Assembly: GCF_008806755.1 (NCBI RefSeq)
Contig: NZ_WAAU01000024.1
Coordinates: forward strand, 213,400 to 277,399
DNA from: Tenacibaculum aiptasiae
GTDB lineage: Bacteria > Bacteroidota > Bacteroidia > Flavobacteriales > Flavobacteriaceae
DNA: 64,000 nucleotides
Direction of reading: 5' to 3'
Of the stretch, positions 1-8,500 are shown in pieces. The position numbers and the translations under genes were made by a program. The notes beneath the pieces are model-generated. The model did not search any database. It saw nothing but the letters and a program-made list of their open reading frames with translations, and was not told the DNA's origin. Positions within the stretch are counted from its first letter, which is position 1; every line of letters begins with the position of its first letter.

Positions 1-260
1 AAATACACTACATCTGGATTCTCTTCTTGTAATTTTTTAACTTTTGGTAAATTCTCTAAACAATCTATACACCAAGAAGCCCAAACATCTATTAATATCT
101 TTTTTCCTTTATTCTTAGTTAGAATTTCATCGAAAGTAACTTCTTCATTGTTTAAAGTAATAAACACATCCTCTAATGCCTTTTTGGAAAATGTTGTTGG
201 ACTTTCCAGTGTGCAACTAACCAATCCTACTAACAATAACAACATTACTTTTTTGACCAT
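1..260 (-). CDS. Thioredoxin-like (TlpA family) lipoprotein, C-terminus cut by window edge
   Basis: The first 86 codons are visible; the rest lies beyond base 1. A lipoprotein signal ends at a lipobox Cys (LVSC, Cys16). The mature part leads into a thioredoxin fold start with the redox motif WASWCIDC (Cys64 and Cys67). In TlpA/ResA-type proteins this CxxC motif reduces periplasmic disulfides or cytochrome apoproteins. The ATG is at 258-260, 3 bp after the stop of a paralogous gene, so the two are almost certainly co-transcribed with the permease gene upstream. The substrate cannot be told from the sequence. Confidence 0.85.
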   Translation of the reverse strand, partial: MVKKVMLLLLVGLVSCTLESPTTFSKKALEDVFITLNNEEVTFDEILTKNKGKKILIDVWASWCIDCLENLPKVKKLQEENPDVVY

Positions 261-263
261 ATA

Positions 264-746
264 CTATTTAATTTTACTTTTAAGTCTTTCTGATAGATTT
301 GATGTTTTATAAAGTATAATATTACCTTCATTATCCAACACCATAAATCTAGGTATTGTTTTAAGTTTTAAAAACTGTCCTAATTTTCCTTTTCCTTTTT
401 TTGGTATATAATAATGCTCTCCTTTTACCTTTATATTCTCAAGTCCTCTTTTCCAATCATGATAAGAATGATCTACTGACAAAAAAATATAATCAATTGA
501 TGGGTTTTCTTTTTGAAAAGCTATAACATCTTCAAAACTATCCTGACTTACCGGACAATAGGTAGCAAACACCTGTACAAACTGTTTTTCTGATGTATTC
601 TTTTTTATAATTTCTTTTAAAGTTATACTATCTCTATTTACTGTAACTAATTTTTCTTCTAAAGCTTCTGTATTAAACTCTTTTGGCTGAAAAACTGCAC
701 AACTTCCTAAAATTGAAAAAACTATTATTAATAAAAAAAGTCTCAT
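264..746 (-). CDS. Thioredoxin-like lipoprotein with a single active-site Cys
   Basis: 160 aa. A lipoprotein signal (LGSC, Cys16) is followed by a thioredoxin-like domain. The expected CxxC motif reads ATYCPVS, so Cys64 is kept and the second Cys is Ser67. A TIPRF segment near residue 131 matches the cis-Pro loop of the fold. The protein is a tandem paralogue of the next gene, which has Cys at both 64 and 67. A one-Cys thioredoxin cannot run the usual dithiol cycle, so a binding, monothiol or peroxiredoxin-like role is possible (inference). It starts 2 bp after the permease stop. Confidence 0.8.
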   Translation of the reverse strand: MRLFLLIIVFSILGSCAVFQPKEFNTEALEEKLVTVNRDSITLKEIIKKNTSEKQFVQVFATYCPVSQDSFEDVIAFQKENPSIDYIFLSVDHSYHDWKRGLENIKVKGEHYYIPKKGKGKLGQFLKLKTIPRFMVLDNEGNIILYKTSNLSERLKSKIK

Positions 747-748
747 AT

Positions 749-1825
749 TTAATTTAATCTAATCCTCGGATCTAACCAGCTATAAAGAACGTCTACCAAA
801 ATATTGATGACTATAAATAAAGTTGCTACTACGAGTACCGCTCCCATTATTACTGGTAAATCAAGTGTATTTAATGAATTTACAATCTCTTTTCCTAATC
901 CATTCCAGTTAAAAATATACTCTACAAAAACCGCTCCTGCTAACATCGAAGCAAACCAACCTGAAATTGCCGTTATTACAGGATTCAAAGAATTTTTCAG
1001 GGCATGTTTTTTTACGACTTGAACCATAGTTAACCCTTTTGCTTTTGCTGTTCGTATATAATCTTGACTTAGTGTTTCAAGTAATGAATTTCTCATTAAC
1101 TGTATTACTACTGCTAACGGACGTATTCCTAAAACTATTGCTGGTAATATTAAATTTTTTAATTGAATATAACTTCCTTCTCCAAAATCGTCAACTTCAT
1201 ACAAACTTCCTGTCATTTCTAAATTAGTGTATTTATGTAATACAAATCCAAAAAACCAAGCAAATAAAATTGCTGAAAAAAACGAAGGCACACTCATTCC
1301 AAAAGTACTTATCACAGCTATAACTCTATCGAAAATAGAATCTTTATAAAGCGCTGAAATAATCCCTAAAAATATACCTAATACCAAAGCTATTACAATT
1401 GCCGACACTGCTAATATCGCTGTATTAGGCAAAGTTTCTGCTATAATCTCAGATACTTCCTTTTCGTTTTTCTGAAATGATTCTCTTAAATATGGATATT
1501 TTAAAACTATTGTTGATTCTCCAACAGAAAACAGTTTTTGAGCATTATACTTTTTTTCTGCTAAATAAGTATAATCTTCTTTATTATTACTGTGAATTGA
1601 AAGTGGAGAAACATCATTTAAATAATAGAGGTACTGTGTAAATGCTGGCTTATCAAAACCATATTTTTTTCTAATATTATTTAATTGCTCTGTATCCTCT
1701 CTTTGATCTAACATCATACGAGCTGGATCTCCAGGTAAAATATTAAACAGTAAAAATATTACTGTAACCACCCCAAAGAGCGTTAAAAAGCCGTAAAGTA
1801 TTTTGTTTGTAATATATTGAAACAT
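749..1825 (-). CDS. ABC transporter permease, DppB/OppB family
   Basis: 358 aa inner-membrane permease of a binding-protein-dependent importer (peptide/nickel class). Seen: an N-terminal helix with FNILPGDPA, several hydrophobic segments from residue 130 on, the EAA-type loop (YIRTAKAKGL followed by KKHALKNSLNPV), and the family ending LDPRIRLN. No ATPase, second permease or binding-protein gene is nearby, so partners must be elsewhere. Two thioredoxin-like lipoprotein genes follow at 2-3 bp spacing. An extended periplasmic stretch between helix 1 and the next helices (about residues 40-130) is usual for Bacteroidota DppB. Confidence 0.9.
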   Translation of the reverse strand: MFQYITNKILYGFLTLFGVVTVIFLLFNILPGDPARMMLDQREDTEQLNNIRKKYGFDKPAFTQYLYYLNDVSPLSIHSNNKEDYTYLAEKKYNAQKLFSVGESTIVLKYPYLRESFQKNEKEVSEIIAETLPNTAILAVSAIVIALVLGIFLGIISALYKDSIFDRVIAVISTFGMSVPSFFSAILFAWFFGFVLHKYTNLEMTGSLYEVDDFGEGSYIQLKNLILPAIVLGIRPLAVVIQLMRNSLLETLSQDYIRTAKAKGLTMVQVVKKHALKNSLNPVITAISGWFASMLAGAVFVEYIFNWNGLGKEIVNSLNTLDLPVIMGAVLVVATLFIVINILVDVLYSWLDPRIRLN

Positions 1826-1831
1826 CTATAA

Positions 1832-1839
1832 CAAAGATA
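1832..1839 (-). promoter_or_regulatory. -7 promoter element for the permease operon
   Basis: On the minus strand this reads TATCTTTG, an exact match to the Bacteroidota -7 consensus TAnnTTTG. Only 6 bp separate it from the ATG at 1825. No convincing -33 TTG is seen at the usual 17-23 bp spacing. Confidence 0.45.
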
Positions 1840-1860
1840 ACAGAAAGTGGCAAAAAAGTG

Positions 1861-1868
1861 TACTTTTG
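1861..1868 (+). promoter_or_regulatory. -7 promoter element for pyrF
   Basis: TACTTTTG matches TAnnTTTG exactly and lies 20 bp before the ATG at 1889. It falls inside the longer possible reading frame from 1847, which argues for the start at 1889. No clear -33 element is seen. Confidence 0.5.
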
Positions 1869-1888
1869 TACAACTTTTACAACAACTC

Positions 1889-2701
1889 ATGACAACACAA
1901 CAACTTGTATCTGAAATCAAACGAAAAAACTCGTTTTTATGCATTGGATTAGATGTAGATTTAGATAAAATTCCATCTCATTTATTAAAAGAAGAAGATC
2001 CTATTTTTGCCTTCAACAAAGCAATCATTGATGCGACACACCATTTATGTGTGGCTTACAAACCCAATACTGCTTTTTATGAAGCTTATGGTATTAAAGG
2101 TTGGCAAGCTTTAGAAAAAACCATACAATACATTAATGATAAGCATCCTGAAATTTTTACCATTGCCGATGCTAAACGTGGTGATATTGGAAATACTTCT
2201 ACCATGTATGCGAAAGCTTTTTTTAATGATTTAGCTTTTGATAGCGTTACAGTAGCTCCTTATATGGGAAAAGACTCTGTTGAGCCTTTTTTAGCTTTTG
2301 AAGATAAACACACTATAATGCTAGCTTTAACTTCTAATCAGGGAGCTTTCGACTTTCAAACTAAAAACGTTGATGGTATTGAATTATATAAACAAGTTTT
2401 AGAAACTTCTAAATCTTGGAATAATGCTGAAAACCTGATGTATGTTGTTGGCGCTACTAAAGCAGAGTTTTTAGCAGACATCAGAACTATTATTCCTAAT
2501 TCATTTTTATTAGTTCCTGGTGTTGGAGCACAAGGAGGAAATTTACAAGATGTTTGTAAATATGGTATGAATGACACTGTTGGGTTACTTATTAATTCTT
2601 CACGTGGTATTATTTATGCTTCTAATGAAAAAGACTTTGCTGAAGCTGCTGCTAAAAAAGCCGAAGAATTACAAACTCAAATGAAGGATATTTTAAACTA
2701 G
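1889..2701 (+). CDS. pyrF: Orotidine 5'-phosphate decarboxylase
   Basis: 270 aa, cytoplasmic. It converts OMP to UMP, the last step of de novo pyrimidine synthesis. The substrate loop [13 protein letters not shown] and the catalytic motif [10 protein letters not shown] (Asp94, Lys96, Asp99) identify the long type-2 OMPDC family. Phosphate-binding loops VVGATK and VPGVGAQGG follow. I chose the ATG at 1889: the frame stays open to 1847, but those 14 codons overlap the promoter element and are not conserved-looking. A BtuF-like gene starts 3 bp downstream and is probably co-transcribed. Confidence 0.96.
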   Translation: MTTQQLVSEIKRKNSFLCIGLDVDLDKIPSHLLKEEDPIFAFNKAIIDATHHLCVAYKPNTAFYEAYGIKGWQALEKTIQYINDKHPEIFTIADAKRGDIGNTSTMYAKAFFNDLAFDSVTVAPYMGKDSVEPFLAFEDKHTIMLALTSNQGAFDFQTKNVDGIELYKQVLETSKSWNNAENLMYVVGATKAEFLADIRTIIPNSFLLVPGVGAQGGNLQDVCKYGMNDTVGLLINSSRGIIYASNEKDFAEAAAKKAEELQTQMKDILN

Positions 2702-2704
2702 TTT

Positions 2705-3496
2705 ATGAAGTTCAAAGACCAAATAAACAGAGTTTTTGAATTAAACAAAACTCCAAAACGAATTATCTCTTTAGTTCCAAGTCAAACAGAATTGCTTTTT
2801 GACTTGGGATTGGAAGAGAGTATTGTTGGAGTTACCAAGTTTTGTGTACATCCAACCCATTTAAGAAAAGAAAAAACTACTGTTGGTGGTACTAAAACTA
2901 TTAAGCTTGATAAAATAAAAAGTTTAAATCCCGATATTATTCTTTGCAACAAGGAAGAAAACACGAAAGAAATTGTTGAGGCTTGTGAACGTATTGCTCC
3001 AACTCATGTTTCTGAAATTTTCACCCTTAATGATTCTAAAGAGTTAATAACCCAATATGGTTCAATTTTTTCTTGTGAACAAAAAGCTTTGGAAATTAAT
3101 TCTGAATTAGATCGTAAATTACACCACTTTGCACAATTCATTAAAAATAAGGGTGAAAAAAAAGTAGCTTATTTTATTTGGAGAGATCCATGGATGGTTG
3201 CTGGAAACACTACCTTTATTAACCACCTTTTAGAACTAAATAAATTTAAAAATATTTATAGTTCTAAAAGTCGTTATCCAGAAGTAAAATTAACAAACAT
3301 TATTTCTGATGGAAATCCTGAATTTATATTGCTCTCATCCGAACCTTATCCTTTTAAAAATAAGCACAAGGAGGAATTAAGAGAACATACAAACCACGCA
3401 AAAATAATTTTTGTTGATGGTGAAATGTTTTCTTGGTATGGAACCAGGTTGTTAAAAGCCTTTGACTATTTTATAGATTTACACAACAGAACTTGA
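2705..3496 (+). CDS. BtuF/TroA-like periplasmic-binding-fold protein
   Basis: 263 aa. The opening PKRIISLVPSQTELLFDLGLEESIVGVTKFCVHP is typical of the helical-backbone metal receptor family (BtuF, FhuD-type binders of cobalamin or Fe-siderophore). SLNPDIILCNKEEN and the C-terminal DGEMFSWYGTRL also fit. There is no signal peptide or lipobox at the chosen start, so it appears cytosolic, unlike true importer-binding proteins. It follows pyrF by 3 bp. Its 3' end overlaps a convergent small gene by 18 bp. The ligand is unknown. Confidence 0.85.
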   Translation: MKFKDQINRVFELNKTPKRIISLVPSQTELLFDLGLEESIVGVTKFCVHPTHLRKEKTTVGGTKTIKLDKIKSLNPDIILCNKEENTKEIVEACERIAPTHVSEIFTLNDSKELITQYGSIFSCEQKALEINSELDRKLHHFAQFIKNKGEKKVAYFIWRDPWMVAGNTTFINHLLELNKFKNIYSSKSRYPEVKLTNIISDGNPEFILLSSEPYPFKNKHKEELREHTNHAKIIFVDGEMFSWYGTRLLKAFDYFIDLHNRT

Positions 3497-3676
3497 GAGG
3501 TCCTTATCTAAATATTTAATTCTATTAAGCTTCTCTAAAACTTTCATTGCCTTAAAAGCAGAGCGATCACTTTTACATTCATCCTCATACTTGTAATCAT
3601 TAGCTCTCTCAACCAATTTACGGTACCTATTTTCTAGATGCTCTCTATACCTTTGTAATTGATTAACTCTTGACAT
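3479..3676 (-). CDS. Small charged helical protein, unknown function
   Basis: 65 aa, rich in Arg, Lys and Glu, with a predicted long amphipathic helix (QLQRYREHLENRYRKLVERAND). No domain that I can name. Its codon use resembles its neighbours and the frame is intact, which supports a real gene. It converges on the BtuF-like gene and overlaps it by 18 bp. A 17-bp direct repeat flanks the start codon: one copy lies just upstream and the other encodes residues 3-8. Confidence 0.6.
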   Translation of the reverse strand: MSRVNQLQRYREHLENRYRKLVERANDYKYEDECKSDRSAFKAMKVLEKLNRIKYLDKDLSSSVV

Positions 3677-3693
3677 TTTGTAATTGATTAACT
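3652..3693. repeat. 17-bp direct repeat straddling a start codon
   Basis: TTTGTAATTGATTAACT occurs exactly at 3652-3668 and 3677-3693, with a 25-bp period. The ATG of the 65-aa gene (3674-3676, minus strand) lies in the 8-bp spacer. The period is not a multiple of three, so it is not an in-frame peptide duplication. Confidence 0.9.
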
Positions 3694-3806
3694 AGGACTA
3701 TAAATATACACAAATATTTGATTTACAACAACATAAAAGCAATCGTATTTAATTCTTAGTGTTTTCCCTATGCTTTTTATACGATTTAACCTTATTACAA
3801 AAAAAG

Positions 3807-3836
3807 GAGCCTATTATGAAATTTCATAATAGGCTC
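3807..3836 (-). terminator. Intrinsic terminator after the DUF4197 gene
   Basis: A perfect 30-bp inverted repeat with 15-nt arms beginning GAGCCTATTATG. An A-run at 3798-3805 becomes the U-tract on the minus strand. It sits 22 bp past the DUF4197 stop. Confidence 0.9.
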
Positions 3837-3858
3837 TTAAGAAACAATATATATTATT

Positions 3859-4566
3859 TTATCTTTTATCTTGTAAAGCAAATACTTGACGTAATAATGC
3901 TGTATTACGTAAACCTACTTTTTCTCGTATTCCTTTTTCTTCTACTTCTATCATTGTAAAAACTCCATTTAGAGCTTGTGTAGTAACATAATCTGTTAAA
4001 TCTGGATTTACTTTTTTTACAAACGGTATACTATTGTATTTTGAAATTAAGTTTGCCCAAATTTTATCAGCACCTACTTTAGCAAAAGAGTTTTTAATTA
4101 CCGGATTAAACTCACTATATAATGCTCTATTTGTTTTTCCTGCTAAATAAACTGTAGCAGCATTTTTCTCTCCTAATAAAATATTTTTCGCATCATTAAA
4201 AGTTATTTCTTTCACTGCATTTACAAATATTGGTGTTGCTGTTTTTACTGCATCTTCTGCTGTTCTATTAATCGCTTTCAGCCCTTCATCTGCCAAATTA
4301 CTTAAACCTATTTTACGTAACCCTTTATCTACTACTTGCAATTCTTTTGGCAAAACAATTTTCACTAATTTGTTTCTATAAAAACCATCTTTTGCTGTTA
4401 GTTTTTTTACTTGGTTTTTTATTCCATTATCTAATGCTTGACGTAAACCATTTCCTATCTGTTCTTGAGATAATACTCCTCCTTGTGGTAATTGATTTAC
4501 TACCTTTTGCAACTCTGCACATCCTGTTAATAAAACAACGAATGCTACTGCTATAATTTTTTTCAT
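3859..4566 (-). CDS. DUF4197 family lipoprotein
   Basis: 235 aa. The lipoprotein signal ends at LLTGC (Cys16). The rest matches DUF4197: LSQEQIGNGLRQALDNGI at the N-terminus, the KIVLPKELQ segment, LLGEKNAATVYLAGKT in the middle, and a C-terminal LTDYVTTQALNGVF. These are all-helical envelope proteins widespread in Gram-negative bacteria with no assigned function. Length is normal for the family. It appears monocistronic, with a strong terminator just downstream. Confidence 0.9.
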   Translation of the reverse strand: MKKIIAVAFVVLLTGCAELQKVVNQLPQGGVLSQEQIGNGLRQALDNGIKNQVKKLTAKDGFYRNKLVKIVLPKELQVVDKGLRKIGLSNLADEGLKAINRTAEDAVKTATPIFVNAVKEITFNDAKNILLGEKNAATVYLAGKTNRALYSEFNPVIKNSFAKVGADKIWANLISKYNSIPFVKKVNPDLTDYVTTQALNGVFTMIEVEEKGIREKVGLRNTALLRQVFALQDKR

Positions 4567-4615
4567 TTCTCTTTAATTTATATTTTTTAGAAACAATTAT
4601 TCTATAAATGTCACT

Positions 4616-4780
4616 TTATTTAAAGCTATCTGTTTTTTTATCGTATCCATAAGGACAATGCTTACAACCGTTTTTACAACAATAACCTCTTTTTAAATGA
4701 TATTTTTCTGTAAATACTCTATACCCTTGTTCATTTAGGTAATAATCTTCTTCAGTAAGAGCTACTCTTCTATTATGCAT
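4616..4780 (-). CDS. DUF5522 family mini-protein (Cys-rich)
   Basis: 54 aa. The motif EDYYLNEQGYRVFTEKYHLKRGYCC followed by CKHCPYGY is the DUF5522 signature. Four Cys (CC..C..C) look able to bind a metal or Fe-S centre (inference). The reading frame extends to 4846, but the family begins near the Met at 4778-4780. An exact -7 element 5 bp upstream of that Met also supports the shorter form. The upstream extension would add an unrelated hydrophobic stretch. Confidence 0.85.
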   Translation of the reverse strand: MHNRRVALTEEDYYLNEQGYRVFTEKYHLKRGYCCKNGCKHCPYGYDKKTDSFK

Positions 4781-4785
4781 GAATG

Positions 4786-4793
4786 CAAAAATA
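4786..4793 (-). promoter_or_regulatory. -7 promoter element for the DUF5522 gene
   Basis: TATTTTTG on the minus strand, an exact TAnnTTTG match, 5 bp from the ATG at 4780. It predicts a near-leaderless mRNA. No -33 TTG is seen at suitable spacing. Confidence 0.4.
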
Positions 4794-4883
4794 ATTGTTT
4801 TTATTATTAATATAACTCCATGTAACAAAAAGCTTGTTAAATACACCTATATATAGTACTATTGAATACATTTTACAAACTCT

Positions 4884-5510
4884 ATGGGATATACATTCAT
4901 TTTAATCATTATTAGCTTAATAAGCATAGGCTTTTTAATTCTATTAAAAAAGAAACAACAAAAATCAGAAACGCTATCTTTTGTTTCAACTCTTCTAGCT
5001 ACTCTTTTCGGTGTTCTTTTAGCCGTTAATTTATCAAATAAAGAAAACCTTAAAAAAGAGAAAGCTGATACTGTTAAACTTTTAAAATCTGCTAAAAACA
5101 TTATTGATAATACTTTTGATTACACAAAAGGATTAGGAACTTATATTGATACTATTAAAAAAGATTCTAGTTACACCCCTAACCTTATTAATAAACTAAA
5201 ATTAGACAACCCTATTCCTTATCCTGATTTAATGGAAAATATTATTTCTAACGAAGTTGTTTCTAAAAACATCTCTGAGTATAGTCATAATTTCATTTTT
5301 AGTAGTTTAATCAATTTGAGAAAAATAGCAAACTATAGCTCTATTGATACTTACAAGTTTTTATTGAAAGAACTTGAATTTATAATTGACCTTGAAATCA
5401 AATATCAAGAAAGAGAAATTGACGAAGAAGAGCTTGAAAAAATGTACAATAAAGGAAAAGAGAAATTAGAGAAAGAGTTTCCACATGACAGTAAAATTAT
5501 AATTGATTAA
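4884..5510 (+). CDS. Membrane-anchored coiled-coil protein, unknown function
   Basis: 208 aa. Two closely spaced N-terminal hydrophobic segments (about residues 3-20 and 32-49, separated by a KKKQQK loop) are followed by a charged helical domain. The tail is acidic/basic and coiled-coil-like (EREIDEEELEKMYNKGKEKLEKEF). No family recognised. The topology suggests a cytoplasmic or periplasmic helical sensor/scaffold domain, but that is inference. It converges with the ABC/M1 gene and shares a bidirectional terminator with it. Confidence 0.7.
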   Translation: MGYTFILIIISLISIGFLILLKKKQQKSETLSFVSTLLATLFGVLLAVNLSNKENLKKEKADTVKLLKSAKNIIDNTFDYTKGLGTYIDTIKKDSSYTPNLINKLKLDNPIPYPDLMENIISNEVVSKNISEYSHNFIFSSLINLRKIANYSSIDTYKFLLKELEFIIDLEIKYQEREIDEEELEKMYNKGKEKLEKEFPHDSKIIID

Positions 5511-5534
5511 TAATTTAGATACCTTTTAAAATAA

Positions 5535-5565
5535 AAAGCGCCTTGTTATAATAACAAGGCGCTTT
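5535..5565. terminator. Bidirectional intrinsic terminator
   Basis: A perfect inverted repeat with 15-nt arms (AAAGCGCCTTGTTAT and its complement) around one central base. T-rich tracts follow on both strands. It separates the convergent genes ending at 5510 and 5587. Confidence 0.92.
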
Positions 5566-5586
5566 CTTTTTTACGTAAGTAGTATT

Positions 5587-8500
5587 TTAAAGTTTTCTTC
5601 TATTGTCATCAGACTTTGTATCTATTAACTTGTTATAAGGATCTACTCCTACTTCAACAGGCTTTTTATTTACAATTATCGAAACTTTATTATTTATCTG
5701 CGTTATTTTATGTTTTTTCAAATATAACTCAATCTCTTTTTTCTTTCCATCTACTTCTTCTTCACCAAAAATACCGATATCTACATAGTCAGCTAACTTA
5801 ACAGATAATACTGGCTTTTTCATTTTTTCAGTTTTATATGTTAAAGTATCTCCTGCTTGCTCACCATAAAAACGTTTTCCTTTTTCGTCATTACGATATT
5901 TAGATACTTCAAACTCTATATCAACTTGGTATTTTCCGTTCTCTAACTCTTTAGATTCTACTTTAGTTACTCTATTTTTATACAAAGTAATCGTTTCAAA
6001 CATATCTTTAATTACGTACTGTAAACTATCTGGTGTTGCTTTCTTTATATAATCAACCATTTCAATTGATGTAGTATATGGCGCATCTTGAAACTTAACC
6101 TTTTCTACATATTCTTTTAAAGCATTGTTCAACTTATCTTCTCCAATATAATCGCTTAAAGCATAAAATACTAAAGACCCTTTTTGATAACGGATATACC
6201 CTTGTCCGTCGTTATACATTAATGCTTTTTCTCGTTTACGCTCAAAAGTACGTTGCTGTAAATAATCGTCTAAGCTTTTCTTTAAGAACTTACGCATCTT
6301 CGTTTTCCCATATTCGTGTTCTAATACTTTTAACGACACGTATTCTGATAAACTTTCCGATAACATAGTTGCTCCTAAAACATCTGCTCCAATTACTTGG
6401 TGTGCCCACCATTGATGCGCTAATTCGTGAACCGTAATTGCAAATGGGTAATCAACTCCTCCTTCATCTGTATCATCTACATCAGCAATAAAACCAACTG
6501 CTTCTGAGAATGGAATCGTATTTGGGAATGATTGTGCAAAGCTTCCTTCTGTTCTTGGGAATTCAATAATTCTAACCTGTCTATGCTGATATGGACTGAA
6601 GTTTTTTGAATTATAATCTAACGATGCTTTTATTCCTTTAAACATTCTATCTAAGTTATATTCATGCCCTTTTTGATAATAGATTTCAAGATTTACATCA
6701 TTCCACTTATCTTTTTTGACCTCGTATTTAGCTGAGTTAAACGCATAGAAATTTAGAATCTTACTATCCATTTTATAATGGAAATAACGACGTCCATCTT
6801 TTGTCCATTCCTTTTGTAAATATCCAGGTGCAATAGCTATTTGATCTTCTGATGTTGAAACAGTTGCTTCAAAATCAATCCAATCTGAATCTTTAGAAAT
6901 ATAAGTATCTCCTAAAGCTGTGCTATCTGTTGGATGTGGTCTTAATTCATTCTTTGGTAAACCAAACTTCTTTCTAGTCTCATCATCTCTTAATTCTCCT
7001 CCTGAAGCATAGCCTAATGATGGATAAATTCCACTATTTATAAATGTACCATTTTCTAATACTGGTGAATGGTTTCGTAAAAATGTATTTGGCTTATTAT
7101 GAACTGTAAATTTTAATTCTAAACTATCTCCTGGTTGTATTGGTGTTTTGAATTTATAAATATCAAAATTCTGAACTGTATCTTCCAACACTAACGTATT
7201 TGGTTTATTAAACTCAAATGTACTTGGATAGTCATTATGATTTAAGAAAACACTATCAATAGCTTCGCTAGTTTTATTTATCATTTTATAAATTCCAGAA
7301 GATTTAAAATCTCTTATCTTCGGGAAAATATTCATATCTACATTTACAGCCACAATTCTAGGTTGGGCTTTTCCTTCATACTTTTTATAATTCTTCTCCC
7401 AATCAACTCTTAATTGTTCTCTTTCTTTCGATGATAAACGTGTATTCAACACATTGTTTTCGTAATAAATTCTTCCTCCTAAACCGAAAAACAAAAGAGT
7501 TAAAACAGATAAAACTGCAATTACTTTGTAATTTAGACGCTCTTTGGCGATTTTTAATCTTTCTGCAAAAGAGAATGTTATTCCTCTCATCCAAAATAAC
7601 TTTGCTAAAATCAATAGAATCAAACCACCGATAAACCAATAAATCTTATAAGCAAAATATCTATTAAATGAAGCTCCATATTCATTCATATCAGAATACT
7701 GATAATTAGAACCTTGATTATACTTAAATACTGACTGTTCTATTCCCGCTAATGATAATAATGGTAACCCTATTAAAAAAACTAACAGTACAAATAATCC
7801 TAAATATTGGTTTTTAATTAACGTTTGAGTCAACATTGCTAAGAAGGCCCAAATAACAAAATGGATAAACATTAGTACATATACCTCATAAAAATAGTGT
7901 CCTAATTCAAAATTATAATACCCTTTATATATCTGAAATAACACTCCAGCCACAACAATTACTCCTAATAATACAATTTGCATTTTTATAATAGCAATAA
8001 ATTTAGACACTAAAAGTGTCCAGTTTTTTACCGGAGTTACATCTATTAAATGGTTGGTTTTTGCTATTTCTCCTCTTCGTATTAACATTCCTGCATATAG
8101 AAAAGTTAATAAATTTATAAAGAAGGTAAATACAGTTCCTGGTAATAATAACATTTGCCAAGTAGTAGGATATGTTTTAGTTCCAAACAATTCTCCTGCT
8201 GTTTGAGCAAACACTAATAATGATATCAAACCAACTAATAAAATGGCTATAAATGGCCAACTCTTGAAGATATATTTAAAATCTACATTTGATAATTTCC
8301 AAGTAGTTTTTAAATCATTTATAAATGAATAATCATAAGTAACTTTAGGTAATTCTATACGAGTAATCCCTCCAAAGTTATGCTTTATAATACGTTCTCC
8401 TTTACTCTTTTTAAAACTAAATGTAAATGCACTCTGAGTAAATGAAAACAACTTATAAACTCCTGCTAGTATAACACTCGCTATCCCCAACCATAATAAT

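Noticed and set aside
1847..1888. N-terminal extension of pyrF from ATG 1847
   Set aside because: The extension contains the TACTTTTG promoter element and is not family-like; start 1889 fits better.
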